A program made the position numbers and the translations under genes. 64,000 bases of DNA from Erythrocercus mccallii (lineage: Eukaryota > Chordata > Aves > Passeriformes > Dicruridae), in NCBI GenBank assembly GCA_013397435.1, contig VZRG01002541.1, positions 1-64,000 of the forward strand, written 5' to 3'. The notes below the pieces were generated by a model. That model was not told the DNA's origin. It worked only from the letters and a program-made list of their open reading frames with translations, and ran no database searches. Position 1 is the first letter of the stretch, and every line of letters begins with the position of its first letter. Below, piece after piece: positions 13,357-27,616 of the stretch.

Positions 13357-13399
13357 TCCCCCCGCCCCCCCAAAAATAAAAAACAAAAACCAAAAAACT
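13357..13399. repeat. Poly(C) followed by A-rich tract
   Basis: A run of C interrupted by one G (13,357-13,371) passes directly into an A-rich stretch with single C and T interruptions. This is a simple-sequence junction with strong strand asymmetry. Confidence 0.8.
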
Positions 13400-14347
13400 T
13401 TTTATTTAATGTGGTCAAAGTAATAGTGATTGAAAAGAACCTTCCCCTTCCCATCTTCCCTGAATTTCTTCATCAAATACTCCCCCATTAGTAGCTGGAA
13501 AATTTGGAAATCTCAAAGTCCTTTGAGCACTAAGGTTCTTTTACTTTGGGGAGAAAGGGCACATTAGGGAAGAGAAGATGTGATAAGCAATTCCTCACAG
13601 CATCTCTACTGCCCTGCAGAAGCTATGTTGGATGGTGCATAATTATGGAGACACAAAACATCTTGTGGAAACCTTAAAACTGGACAAAACTCTTGACTTT
13701 GCAGCAAAATGACTCTGGGGTATCAGATTTTTTAGTGGCAATGGCTGAGGAATGAAGCCACCTCTCTCTTGTCTCCACAGTCTCATCCTGGAGCAATAAT
13801 GATCACCCATGGTGTTGAATAACTGCTGCAGCATGCCCTGGGCACTTTTCACTGCTAATGAAAGTGAACCCATTTCTCATCAGTTCCATTCCTGGTCACC
13901 TGGAGAGCTAGGTTTGACTAATACAGAAGTTATGGTGATGTTTCATCACTCTTGTCAAATTTTGCTTTGTTTGAGAACACAACCAGCAGAAACATGATAG
14001 TAAGTGCTATACACTGAAACCTGCAATTTGTCCCAGGCTGATATTTACACTGAATATGATCTAGCTGCTGATCCCTTGCCACTGTTTTAGGTGAACTTCA
14101 GTAACAAGGAAACAAAAATAGCACGTTTTGTGTTCGTGTCTAGAACAAAGAATATCAGGGACAAGAAAGTTTTTACAATAGTGATCTACTCATCTTCCTA
14201 AGGATGCTGTTAGTGAGTTTGTTGCATCTGCTAGTGGAGAACCTGATTTTATGAGGAAATTGCTATTCCTGTGGGAAATACTAAGCACTTGGCACTCAGC
14301 TGTATGTTTAAGAAGTTAAATTGTTTGAGGGGGCTTGAGCACTGGCA

Positions 14348-14381
14348 CTTTTTGCTTCTTTTTGCTTCTTTTTGCTTCTTC
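14348..14381. repeat. Decamer tandem repeat, unit TTTTTGCTTC
   Basis: Three perfect copies plus a partial copy of a 10-bp unit, followed by a C/T-rich tail. No gene context is visible. Confidence 0.9.
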
Positions 14382-15850
14382 CTTTCTATGTGCAAAATAT
14401 CCTTAAGCCTGGATCAGTGACCTTTTGCTTTTCTGCTGCTGTGTAGCACAGAGGTGTTATGGTGTAACATGATAATAAATTTCTCTAGGAGGAGGAGATG
14501 CACGTACAAAAGATAAAGTTTCTTCTAACACCTCATTTCCAGGAGGAAGAGGAAGTTCTGAGTTCTCACTGGCTTTCACAGAAGTGCAGTGCTCAGCACC
14601 TTAGAGCCTGGCTGAGCAACTGCAGAATCCCAACCAGAGCAGAAACACACTTAAGTCATAAAACACCATTAATCCTGTATTTACATACTCAATATCCCAA
14701 GGGTTGTAGATAAAACTGCAGGAAAAATAAACAAAAGATTATTAAAACCACTACTTTATAATTTAGTCTACGCCTTCATTACTTTATATAAATGTTTCCT
14801 GTTTTTTATTAAAATAAAATGCATCAAATCCAGTGGCACAGAACAACAGAAAAAATTTCAGCTCCTCCTGGAATTTCTTTTATTCTGTATGACAAGCTAA
14901 AAGAAATAAATCCATTATCTACTACATCCAGTAGCATCCAGTCCTGAGCAGCATAAATACCTTTTTTGTGAATATTCAGAGACATAAAATTATCTGTGCA
15001 AAACTTTCCAAGCAAAGAAGCCATCATTAATACTAGAAGCATTTCACAATAAAAATATTTTTGGCAGTGACTGGAAGAAGCTCTTCTAATCATCTATCTA
15101 CTAATTCTTTGCAAAATAACTAATGACCAATTAAGTAAACAAAGAGAGGATTCCTTATAAGAGACCTAGAGAAGGAACAGAAAACATTCTATGCTAGGTC
15201 AGTTGCTGAAGAGCAAACAACTTAATACTCACAAACTATTATATTAAAAAATCCCTAACAAAACAAAAACTAAAGATTGTTCATACAATTTCCATGGTAA
15301 GGTTACTCATGTCATAAATTCTGTGAGTGTGGGAGCACCATTGCTTTCTCCTGTGAAAATTCCAGTAGTTTTACCAGAATGTTATGCACTGCTATCTGAT
15401 CTGCCCAAACACTTCCTGTGGCTGGGATTTGTACATTTTTAGCTTTAGCAAAAGAGCTGTGAGATACAGCTTCTTCTATTTGCAAGGTACTGCTTCAATC
15501 TGAAATACTTCAGTCGAATTCAAATCACTATTAAGTTATTATTGCATGAGGAAAAGAGGAACTCAAGATATTCCTTGATGACCTACATTGCAAAGGAGAT
15601 ACTGAGGTTAGAACCTCTGGAGAATTAGAAAACAAGAATGACTGTAAATTAAGCTTTTGGGGTTGATTTGTTTTCAATGGTAACCAAGAATGTGGGGTTT
15701 TTTTGGTTTTGTTTTTTTCAGATTTGATTTAGTTCTAACAGAGTGGGCCATGTCACCTTCATATTTAACTGTATTCAGCTGACAGTGAGGAAGTGCAGTG
15801 GGTCAAAGGTAATTAAACTTAAACTTGCTAACACAGAAACCTTAATAAAT

Positions 15851-15872
15851 AGGTGATGCTAAAGCATCACCT
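15851..15872. repeat. 22-bp inverted repeat, arms AGGTGATGCT / AGCATCACCT
   Basis: Perfect 10-bp arms around AA. The arms carry AGGTGA/TCACCT half-sites. It could be a dimeric protein-binding site or a chance hairpin. Confidence 0.4.
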
Positions 15873-18350
15873 CTATCACTGACCTACTTTTCATATCACA
15901 AACACAATCATAGCTTTCACCTTTTGAAGTTTGTCCATGATCAGCAGCAGTATGACAATAAACAGAACTGCTTCCAAATCCCCATGCTGGATAAATCATT
16001 TTGTTCTAATCAGATGCTCTCACATGAAAGAATGATATTGCATATATTAATTGCATATTCCATTAGATCTTCACCTTCATCTACTGCAGCACTATGGCCC
16101 CTACCAGTTCTTTAATATTCCTGAATTTATAAATGTAAAATGTTTCTTTACAGTTGTTCCTTGACTTGTACATCACCATCATACAGAAGGACTAGGAAGA
16201 CAGAGTGCATAAGAGTAGAGAAGAAGGTAAGGAACAGAGTCCTATTTATTGCTAGTTAGGGTACCCCCAGCTGTTTTGCTAGGCTCTGATCTGCACTGCC
16301 TCCACGTCAGCTCCGAAGCTAATTAACAGACTCCATGTGATTTCTGACAGGTATGAGCAATTTACTGATTTGTGTGTTGATGAAAAAAGGCCTGACAGGA
16401 CTCCAACTTTCAGAGCTGAAGAGTTACTAAAAATGAAATCAAACTCAGGGCAGGCAGATAGGAGGGTCTCTTTTTTCTTTTCAATTTATTTACTGTTAGT
16501 ACTGCCCCAGAAAATGTCTCTGGGTTTTCTGCTGCAGGCCAGCTATCTTGCCATCACAGCTCCAGAACGGCAGATATTACTAAATACTTGTGGTTCCTGA
16601 GAAACCAAACCAGTTATCTGGAAATGCTTGCAGATTTAAGGACCAGATTAAGCCATACCTATCGTGTCCCAGAGGTGGTGAGTGCTGGACATGCTGTCAT
16701 TGAGGACTTGGGGTGCTCTACACCACTCAGAGTTATTGTTACATTTAGTCGGTGTCTGGATCAAATCAGAGAATCTTCAGGAGGAGCTTTAATTTCCCCT
16801 TTCCACAATCCCTTTTCCTCCTGCTCATTCATAGATATTTTAGTTCTTTTTATAAGCATAGAGGTCATTCTTCAACAAAAGAGAAAACCTAACCAGTGCA
16901 CAATCTTTTGTCAGATTTTATGTTTGTTAGATATGTAAGGGATATATGAGACATCATTGGATGGCAGAGTCTTAAATTTTTAGTTTAGGAATGATTGCTT
17001 ATCTACACAGAGAGAGAGGGAGACAAAATTCTGGCCAAATCCTGCATACTTTTTGCACATGAAATATTCAATGGCTTAAAAGGGTATTTGGATGGATGAA
17101 GAACAAAGAATAAGTCCTTCCTTTTGTACATTTAGTGATCCATGCAACCTACTGTATCTGGCCTTTCAAATCTGCTCTTCAACTAAACATTTTTCACTTA
17201 CAGCACAGAAAGTTTTTTACAAGCCAAGGGATATTAAAAGACCAACCTCATGTATTTCAATAGTCAAAAGCATAACAAGTCCCTAAATTACACTTGGTGT
17301 ACTTCAAATATTAAAGTATCCAATTTGAATGATAGCTTGAAAATCGCTAAGAATGGAAAAATCTGCAGTTTAGGGTAGAGAAAGTTGACAACAATTCTCT
17401 TTATACAAGATACTGGTTTTTCCGCAGAAAAGGAAGACAAATACATTAGGTATAATAAAGTGTTTCTTAATGAAAAAAGACAGAAATTTGTCATTTGCTT
17501 TTGTGATGTTCCCTTTTAATAACGAACAATGCATTTGACAGAAAAGAAGAGAATGTGTCAGGGGAGAAACACTATGCAAGTAAATTTTTACAATTACATT
17601 GGTCGTCAGATAACATTGTAATAGCTTGGTTATTCCTAGAGTGTAAAAGAAGAAAATCAAGATCAATTCTGCCTTTGAGCTACTGGGATCCTTCACATGC
17701 ATGAAATGCTAAATGTGCTCATTATACATCATTATTTCATTACTATCTAAATCATCTGTGTATTAGCTCAGATAACCGTGCACCCAAGGGAGTGCTGTAG
17801 CTTTTGGGGACTTCTGACATTTCGTACTGGAAATAAAGTGAGGAAAAGCAGCAGACATATCTGTAGAGAACAAGAAAACAATGTATGCAAAAGTGTCGCC
17901 TTTAGTCTGAAAATGCAAATAAACCCATTTCCCTTGTTTGTAAAGCAAGATGGAGATGGAGATTCATTTGCAGCTGCAAACTTCAGGTGACTTTGGCATA
18001 TCTAAAATTAGGGATGATTCAGAACCAAAAGCCTGTACAATCAAATAGAAATAAAATTAGCCACAAAATCCCAACCATTTGATGTATGTGAAATCCTACA
18101 GCAAAAGAAAACAAAGACACAATATTCAGTATCTTCATGAAATTAGATATTCTGTTGAGGAAGCTTGTGTAATTCAAAAGAAAAACAAACACTTAAAAAT
18201 TATGTGCAACCTTATCCAAGGCATTTTAACACATCTCCTTTACAGCATTTGGAAAGTGAAATTCAAAGGTGCCTGGACATAACCTCAGAAGAGGATGGGT
18301 CTGAAAGGCATCCTTCCTGTGGAATCCTGCAGCGGCCCAAGATGGCTTAG

Positions 18351-18371
18351 AGAGGTTTAATTTAAACCTCT
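18351..18371. promoter_or_regulatory. 21-bp near-perfect palindrome, arms AGAGGTTTAA / TTAAACCTCT
   Basis: Perfect 10-bp arms with a single T between them. It sits at the start of a stretch (18,350-18,500) rich in TTAAT, CATTAG and TAATGA motifs, the kind of AT-rich block seen in conserved developmental enhancers. Function is an inference. Confidence 0.35.
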
Positions 18372-21300
18372 GTGCATCAGCATTAGTTAATCTGGCCATT
18401 AAACTTTAGAGTTATCCACTTCTGAGTAGCTCTGCTCTTTAGGTGATGTAATAAATCAAACCATGCCACACTAATGGAAAGCTAATGATAGCAGGTTAAC
18501 CCGTCTGTTCCACCTGGATTTCCCTGCTGCCTGTGTCCAGTCAGGCTGTCAGCTCTACCCTACCCAGGAGATGAATCCAGTCATTTGGACAGTCCAGCCC
18601 TGCTCTCAGCCTTTCATTAGTTTTCAATACCTTCTACAGAACTTCCCAATTTTATCACCAGTAGAATATACTGAAATCCATCCCTCAGCTTAGCAAGGGG
18701 TAGTATCAAAGCAACTGATCTTGGGTGTCTGGCAAACAATTTCTCATGTTCAGGCTAGCTGACAAACAATTTCTCAAAATTCCTCCAGTGTCTTAGGCTA
18801 AATTTAAGCTTTTGAAACAGAAACAGTCAACTGTTTCTAAGCACAGGGCAGTATAGACAGAGAAAATTTTGAACATATGTGTTTGCCTTACTCTCCCACT
18901 GTTTTATTTCCCTGGAAAGAATTTTGGCTCAAAGCTGCTGAGCAGCAAGTTTAGTGAGCAAGACACTGGGTGGATGTTTCATTGTTACCCAGGGCCAACC
19001 CATCACAGGGTTACAAAAAAAACTGAGTCCTCCTTTCTCACCAGCTCTTTCTCTTATCCAATGGACATCATTGCCTGACTTTTGTGCTGAATTTTGAACA
19101 GAACCAACAAGCATAATAAGAAAATTGATTTTTCTGAACAGTCTTTTAGACAGTCACCTTTAATCCACCCAGAAATATCCAAATAGCAATAATTAATGAG
19201 TTAACCAATCATTGCTTAAGAAGCTATTGACATGAGTTATCCAGTCACAAATTTTCCTCCCAATTACAGTGGGAACTTCAAACATTTTGAGTCTTTGACT
19301 GTCAGGTTCCAAACTGTCCTGAAAGCAACAGGCACACTTTAAACCTTTTTCTTTCTCATTCCTTGCTATTCTCAGCTGATAGGATTCACCTTAATTTCAT
19401 CTCCTGACTGATGAGGTTCAACAGTAAGATAAATGTCTGGGTAGATCACAGACCAGTCCTGATTGCTCTGCTTCATATACATTTGTTATTCAGTGACAAG
19501 AAAAACAGGACAATTTTAACCAAAAACCTTCTAAAAAGAGAATTCTATTAATTTCTTTTTGCTCCCATACCCACCCCACCTCACTCCCCCGCCCTCCAAA
19601 AAAAAGGTTTGGATTTACTTTTCCTGGCTATAAATGATTTAAAAAAAAATATTTAATTTACACAAATATGTGCCCAAGAAATGCATATAAAGGAAAAAAG
19701 AACACTCTTTTTCTCCTTCTGCATAGCCACCACTTCCCTGTGCAGAGGCCACCAGCATCTGGCTGAAGGAGCACTCCCCTTGGAGCATCCTTTGCCTCTT
19801 CCCTCACTGAGGAGAGGGCAATAGCTAAAGGATATTCAGTCCAAGACTGAGAAACAACTTGACTCCAGACAGCAACAACAGTATGAAAATGTGGTTTGGT
19901 TTTCTTGCTTTCATTGCAAATGTTTTAGAGCAGATTATGGTGGGTGTATGGTAATACATTCATCTACTGCAAGAACACAGCAGCAGGAGAGCTAAGTGTC
20001 CTTACTCCTGTCAGCTTTCCTGAAATGCACTGTGCACAGCAAAAACCAATTCCATATTGGATGATGGAAGAGGAGAGCCCCCTGAGAGCCTGGGGTGCCA
20101 ATAACTGCACAGGCCTAACGCGCACAAAGAATGGTGTGGGTGGGGAAAAACCTGACAACACTTCCCTGTACAGATGGTTCTGAAAAACACTTGCATGGAT
20201 TGAAAAAGCTCAGCCAACACAGCACAGGCAGCATGACACTTCTGTGGATGGTGTTTCACCTTTCTTGTTCCCTTGGTTTTCTTTGATGTAAGATGATCTG
20301 ATGGCATCAGAGAGCGGTCCTTACCCCTCTCCCTGGTTTTAGCATAGCAGCAAGGATATGATTCAGGGAAGAAAAGTGAAGAGCCTATTGTCTTGCTCTT
20401 CGCTTAGTTCTTCAGATTCCTTTGAGCCATGCTCTCAAAAAATATTGCTCTAACCTTTATTTGGAGAATCAGTCAGAGAAAAAGATGACTCCTGAATATT
20501 TCCTCACCCATGTGAGAGGAAAGTGTCAAGAGGTAAAGCTGACTCAACCCCCCACACAGCTGTAACAAACACATAGAAATATTTCCAGTCTTTTGCACAC
20601 TCCATGAACTGGGGAACAGCTGTATGCTACCAGAGTTCTGGCCACAACATCTGTCACACATAAATGCATAACAGCACCTACATTCATAATCATAAAAGTA
20701 AAAACTGTCATGCTTTTAATTGCCTTGTTTTCAGTTGTTTATATTTCCTAACTTGAGCTGTTTGCAAGAACATTCATTTACAGGAGTAAATTAAAGTCCT
20801 CAGGGACTTTATCAGAAAAATTACCTCCCTTAGTAGGATTTTCAGACACCCACATTGGAATCTGTAAAAATAAAGGACTGTAGGGAATAAATATAAATCA
20901 GATGTGGACCTCTAATGGTTGGCTTTGGAAAGTGGGAAGACCAACAATGAGGAGATCAGTCAAGAGCTATTAGGGCAAGAGGTGAAACAGAACAGAAACT
21001 GAAGGTTTTAACTTATATGTCAGAACCAAAAAAAATATGAGTAAGGGAGTAAAATTGAGAAGATATAAACTGATGGATGAAATCAGCTTTGGGAAGAGGA
21101 AATAGAAGAAGGATATCAGAGAGACTTTGAGCACCAGAGTAGAAAGCAAAAGTCCTGGTAAAAGATCTGTCGTTCACTGTTAGAAACTACCTGTGAAACC
21201 CACTACTGTATTTTCTCAGTATTTTCTTGAAAAGATGACAAAATTTGGCTTGCTGTGCTGATGCATAACTACACATTACAGTCTTCAAAATTTTATTGCC

Positions 21301-24300
21301 TTATGGAATGCACAGGACAAACATGTTTTCTGTTTCTGTCAGGAGGTTGTTAGAAAATAAGAACAGATTAGGTCAGATGAGAAGTGTAATCTGTTATCCT
21401 GTCTCTACATGGAAAACATTCTATAAGTGTGGGAAGAGCATGAAACAAGCAAATATAGATAGTACTTTTGCAATATAATGTCCCAATCTCCTGAGATAGT
21501 ATGCATCTGCATCATGGTGTCTAATATCCCTTGGTGAGTCCATGATTTTGTCTAATTGGTGAATGCTCCTTTTATACTTTTGATATATATTAAATTCCAA
21601 GTTACACATTTGAATTATGCATGGCATGTAAAACACAGCATTTTGGTTCAAATTTGCTTTATAAAAGTTTCAGTAGTTGCCCATTGGCTCTTCTGTTACA
21701 AGAGGTGATGAATAATCAGTCCTTATTTGCATTCATTTGGAGACCTTTATTATGTGCTTGGTTCAGTTGTTTCTTTTCCAACTTATAGTCCATTTAAATT
21801 TTCCACACAGAAAATTCATTCCAATCTTCTTATAATTTCATTATTCTTCTCCATCTCTTTTCCAGGTCTCAAATATCCTTGCCATATTAAAAAGGGAGAC
21901 CTCCTTCTAAAAATGTGTATTCTCTTTTCAGTCATTTTTAATTACATGGGCACTTTTGCAGAATAATCCATATAATTGCCTAAAATCTCTAAATAATGTA
22001 GTGAAAACTACAGCATTTCTGAAGTTACACGCAAGTATCACTTCCAAATTAGCAAATTCACCTGCCATTCTGTAAATTCACTGAAATTCATCTGCCATTT
22101 TTTGCATAGCCACTCATAGCATCAACGTCTAGTTTCACAGTTAATGAGTGTTATTTTATTTTTTTTTAACTTTACCATTTTGTTATTAATTCCCTGAAAA
22201 CATAGAAGATGCCTTTAATGATTTTTACAAGAAAATTTCCACCTGAAATCTTCCTCAAATGTCTATTGCCTTTCCTTTGCTTTTAATCAGCTGTTACTCT
22301 GTAGGAGCAATGATTCTTTTGCCATTACAGCTTGATTTAAAGTACATAGAAAAAAATATCATAAGCCTTGGAAATCTACATATGGAAGACCAGCCAAGTC
22401 ATGTCTAACTACATGTCTTTTGGCTGCTTTGAAAATTCCTAATGTGTTTGTAATCATGTATTTATATGGTTTCCTTCTACAATCCCATGTGAACTCCTTT
22501 CCATTGCTACTATTTTTTCCCTTACTACAGATTTGTTAGTACAGAAGATATTTAATGATTACAGACATGGTGCTTTTTAAATTCTATTTGTAGAAGCTGG
22601 AGAGTATAGAATAAAAAAAAGATTAAGATTTCAGGGAAGAGATGAGTACTATGAGGAACTGAGATATTTTACCTTTTCTGACAGTTTGCTTGCAATGTTG
22701 GTGGAAGTGATTAGTTCCATTTGCTCAAACTGTTCTGAAACTGCACAGTTCATATGAAGCCTTTCTCGTGGAAATAGTTCAATACTCAAATTCTGTGCAC
22801 ATTTTCTGGTACTCACAGGCACATCAAAGATGATGGGAGATGAGTTCTAAATGTACAGTTTGCTACATAATGCTAAATATTTGGGGTAGACAGAAGAAAG
22901 GTGATAAATATCTGAAATAGAATACTCCTAGTGAGTTCTACAATTAATCTCGATGTATTTTCATTCCCAACTCAAAAGATAGAAAATGCTAATACCATTC
23001 ATCTCAAAGAGGTTTTGGGAAAGTTCATTACAGTTTTTGAAGCACTTACATACCTTAGTGATAAATATGATAAACACCATTTAAAAGCCCATGAGAAAAT
23101 TAGCAAGTCTGACTTGGGAGCTGTGTTTGAACAGTGGACAATAAAAATAACATGAGACAGAAAGTGAACTTCAAGGACAAAAAATATAGAGAGCAAAATC
23201 TTCCTCTTCTGTTTTACTCACTAAATGAAACAGGCCTGTAAAAGCAGTAAGAGAACACTAAGGATTTAGAAGTTCCAAAGGAATGATGTACAACTCTAGG
23301 TCAGACACGCAGGAATTTGTGAAGGCTGGACTAAAAGTGATGTCCCCAGAAAATTATTTTGTAAAAACAGAATGCACAAAGTGCACACCCCTCCTTCTAA
23401 TTGCAACATTCAGTTTACAAGTGCAGATAGGCTAATGTAGTCTCACACTAATTATTTCAGGACAAATACTGGGGTCTGACTCATTAATCAGATAAAACTT
23501 TCACGGAATCTAAGCTGGCTGTTTGCTTCTACAGCATGCAGTATGCAGCCTATCCTGTGTTAGTTTTCTCTTTTCTCAGACTTCCCAAGGACATGGAGAT
23601 ACGGTTTATACAGTAGAGAATTGAACATATTTTTATCAATTCAAGCATTTTAAAGAGATAATTCTTTGCTCTCCTCCCTAGGCATTATTCAACTTTTAAT
23701 TGGTACATTTGCAACTCTTTCAGTTGGACACAGTCACCTTTGGTTTAACTGCTACATAACAAATAAAGCAGACTGACTGCCCACTGATTTTTGCCTACTG
23801 TGCTAAATCAAGAGCTGGTCTGTGCATTTTAGGAAGCTTTTCACAGGGGGCAGGAAGCATTGCATTCATCTGCCCATGCACAATGCCTCTGCTCCTGTTG
23901 TCCTTCAGCAGGTGCTTCACATATTTCCTTTCATACCTCACTAGATTTGCTGGCTGGTGAGCACTTAGAATCAGGACTATGTCTTTAACCTATCATTTTT
24001 GTGAAGCCCTGTGGCTGTTGTAATAAAGGGAAAAATAGGTGTTGAACAGAAGTATCTAGTCAAGCAGAAGAAAACAGGTGGTTTCGAACACTTGCAAGAA
24101 AAACAGGAAGGATAAAATTCATTTAAAAATACCCCAAAACCTGAAAAAGAGATGACACAATCATCTCCCTATCATTCCACAGCCCAATGGAGACCTGTAT
24201 TTTATTTGTTGTTCTACAAGAACAGTTTGAACCTGTGTGCAAGATAGGATCAGCTCAGTATTTTCAACTCATCTGTTAGGAGAGTTTCTCATTGCCATGC

Positions 24301-27300
24301 CTTGATATAATATGCAGGACCGTAAATGAACCTTCCCTCTTCTGACTGTTGAACTCCAGCTACATGGGCAGATATCCAGCCAGAAAAATAAAATAATGAC
24401 TGTTTAGGCAGTTGCTACAAAAAGGCAGCACCTCCAACATGTGGAACTGAGAATTTCAGACCAGTGCTGAGAGCCCCTCTGCAAAGACGCAACGTGATGT
24501 GAACATTATCAGGTTCCAAACAATGTCATCACTTGTCCAACAATGAACACTTCAATGAGCTCCAGCTCTCACCTCAACAGGATAGAGAATAATTGAATAA
24601 ACTCCTTCTAAATTAAAGCTGAGCATTGCATCACTAAACCAATAACTTAGTGAGAAATTCAAGATCTGCCAGAACAAATTCCAAATTAAGTACTGATCCC
24701 AAAGGTAACTTACAAACCAATCTGAAATGCTCTTTTGGAATATCAAAGAGACAAATTTCAGGGTCTTTGCTCACCACCAGTGGTGCCCTGAGACCTCAAA
24801 AATTCCCTCTGATGAGTTTAGTAATGTACTACATCAAGTGCAATACAGATAATGAACACTGGAGTCCCAGTGGAAGACTGATCTCTATTGTCTGGACCAC
24901 CAAAAAGACAGAGAAGAGATGTACTGACATTATTTCATAGCTGTGGACAGTACCCCTGGCTGTAAATATTGCTACATATTTCATCCACACACCAAATTTT
25001 AATTCCTTTTTTAAAAAGAGAAAGAATTTTTTTTTTCATACAGTCACCTAAATTTAAGACACAGACATAGATGTCTAAAAGAGAAATTGGCAGACACCAT
25101 CTGGAGTTTAAATTGTCTCCTGGCCATTTTGTGGTGGTCAAATAAATCCTTATTGCCAACTGTCATCCCAGCACACTCCCTGTTTTTCAGCCTGAGCTTC
25201 CAAACCTTATGATGGCTGCAGGTAAATGCTATCAGAACAGGTATAATCAAAGACTCTTAAGAGTGAAGCATCTGTTGATAAAGGCTCCACACAGAAGCTA
25301 TTCCTAAAATTCTCTTTAGAGCAGCCCTGCCCTCCTTGCTCAAGCACAGCATTGTCAGTCAGCTGCAGAGTGAACCAGGCTGCACCATATGGAAGCAGGG
25401 ACAAATGGAACACAGTCCTGCCACCCTGTGAACCTCCCTGCCACCAGGACCATGAGGGAGAGGGCAAAAAGCACAACACAAATATTTCACTGCTATGTTT
25501 GACTTTCAACCATTTCCTTCAACCCACCAGGAGAGATTATACACACACATGCATGGAAAGAAGGAAACAAATTATTTCATTTAGCAGATTCTGTTCACAT
25601 TCTCAGCTTGCAATGTATTCTAAGGCTTAAAAAAAAAATCCTTCAGCAGGTCAGTGAAGAGCTCTTTGCATTCTGCTCTCTGGCATTGTTTTCAACTGTT
25701 TAAAAGGAAAAGAAAATATCCTATGCCAGTCAATCTAATTTTCTGTTCAAACTAAACTGTAGTTTTGAGAAGCGCTGCTACTCCTGTCAATCACCTTTTC
25801 TAACCTGAAGGAAAGCAAAAGTTACTGACTGACACCAAGTAAAATTTCTTACATTCTATCCTCACAATCCAAAAGGCTTTGGGATTTTAAAGTATCAAAT
25901 CAGTGTCACCATGAGGTATTTCTAAGAAGGAGGCAAAGGAAAAAAAAAGCAACCAACTCAAACACTCAAGATTACCTGCCTTCATTTTAGATGTGGCCCA
26001 CAGCAAATTTCTCATCATAGGTACTGCCTGCCAGCTCCAAGGACACATCATGTCCAAGTCCATATTCTTTTTTAATTACATGAGTGAACAATCTTTCCTC
26101 ATGTGAACTTGAAAAGGTAGAGATTTAAATATCAAACAAAAATAATACAGTTTTAACTTCATATTTTCTGAAACAAATATTTCTTTTCTGACAAAAGAAG
26201 ATGAGTTGAGAGTTTCTGAACTGTTTTGTCTTTCCTCCATGGGCACCTACCTACCTATCATTCATCTTTTCAGTAATTCAGGTTGTGAATCTCCAGAGAA
26301 AGCGATGAACCAATTCTTGTAAGTTTAACAAAATAAATGTAGCCAATAAGGGACAAATATGATATTTGTTATTTTATATATAAATGTGCTATATATAAAG
26401 CCATAAACTCTTAAACTGAGAAAATAATTTAATCCAGTCACCCTGAAATGACATTTGGACCACACGTATCCTGCCCATGTTTGAAAGCTTATTATTTATT
26501 ATTTTAAAGCGGCAGCTTGTTTTGTCAATGCTGACTGTCAGAAACAACCCTGAAATTCTTGCAGCATCTTCTCACTCATTGCTTAGGCCCATTTTGCCAA
26601 GTTTAAGCTCCTAAGGCCGTTTGTGGTGCAGAGCCTGCAGTCATTACTCAGCTGGTCTCTGCATGGTGGGTGAGGCCAGGCTGCAGTGAGAGCTCTGCAC
26701 AGCTGCAGAGCTGATGTGAGCACTCAGGCTCACACAGGCTGCACTGCCTGCTGCAGGAATTCTCTGCCTTCTACTGACAGTCCTCTGCTACACAGGATTT
26801 CTCTAAAAAGGAATGGTTTTCATTCTGTCAAAAGAGACAAAAATGTGCAGCACTGATACTCCATTAACAGTTATTCAAACAATTTTGCTCCATATTTCAT
26901 TCCTCTGACCTGACCTTGGCCCTCTGAGGTTGAGGTGTGGAAGGGCATTGGGTATCTTTAGCCCACAGTTGTCCCTACAATATATACTCAGTTCAGCCAC
27001 GGGACTGAAAACTCAGATTTGTTCCTCTAGATGAAATATATCCCAGGTAGAGAATGAAGTTAGTGGCATTATCTGGTTTTTATTGCCTCATATGCTTTAC
27101 ACTTAACAGTACTTCTTGGTGCCCATTTCAGTGATTGATTCAATTAGGGGTGGATGCTGTGGAGCACTATTTCTGATGAGCATATTCCTGTATCAGCTGA
27201 GGAACATCTACTGAGAAGTCGCCTCTGTGAGAAGAAACAGAAAACCAATGAACGCACACGCACACAAAGCCAGGAATTCTGAAGGTTATTGAGTCAGTTA

Positions 27301-27588
27301 TGCTACCTTTAAATACATATTCATAAAAACACCTGCAGGTGCTGTCAAATTCTCATGAAAATTTAGAATGTATTTTTGAGTGATTATAAGGCATACAGAT
27401 TTGAAAATATTGAGAAATGTAAGAAGATAAATACAGCGAAGTGAAAAGAAACTGGCAAATCTTCTGGGTCAGAGTGAGTGAGGCTGCTGAATTCCACTGC
27501 ATCTTTCACAACCCTTTTCCTGACCCTTACACAAAGCACACACCTTTGGAATGGCCACCAAATTGTCTACCTAGACACATGGAGACTT

Positions 27589-27616
27589 TCATTAAATGGC
27601 TCTCATTAAATGGCTG
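27589..27616. repeat. 14-bp tandem duplication
   Basis: TCATTAAATGGCTC is followed at once by TCATTAAATGGCTG. The two copies differ only at their last base. Confidence 0.85.

Larger units (their letters stand above)
12901..18350. other. Gene-free unique DNA with small repeats
   Basis: It holds only the poly(C)/A tract, the decamer repeat and the 15.85-kb inverted repeat. Two overlapping plus-strand frames at 16,337-16,938 (87 and 116 codons) are unrecognised and in different frames. A pyrimidine-rich acceptor-like site near 15,720 has no matching exon. Confidence 0.6.

Noticed and set aside
16337..16938. Two overlapping plus-strand frames of 87 and 116 codons
   Set aside because: They are in different frames, resemble no family, and would need a frameshift to be joined; there is no evidence for that.
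24650..24940. 96-codon plus-strand frame, basic and Ser/Thr-rich
   Set aside because: Unrecognised, no splice context, chance length.
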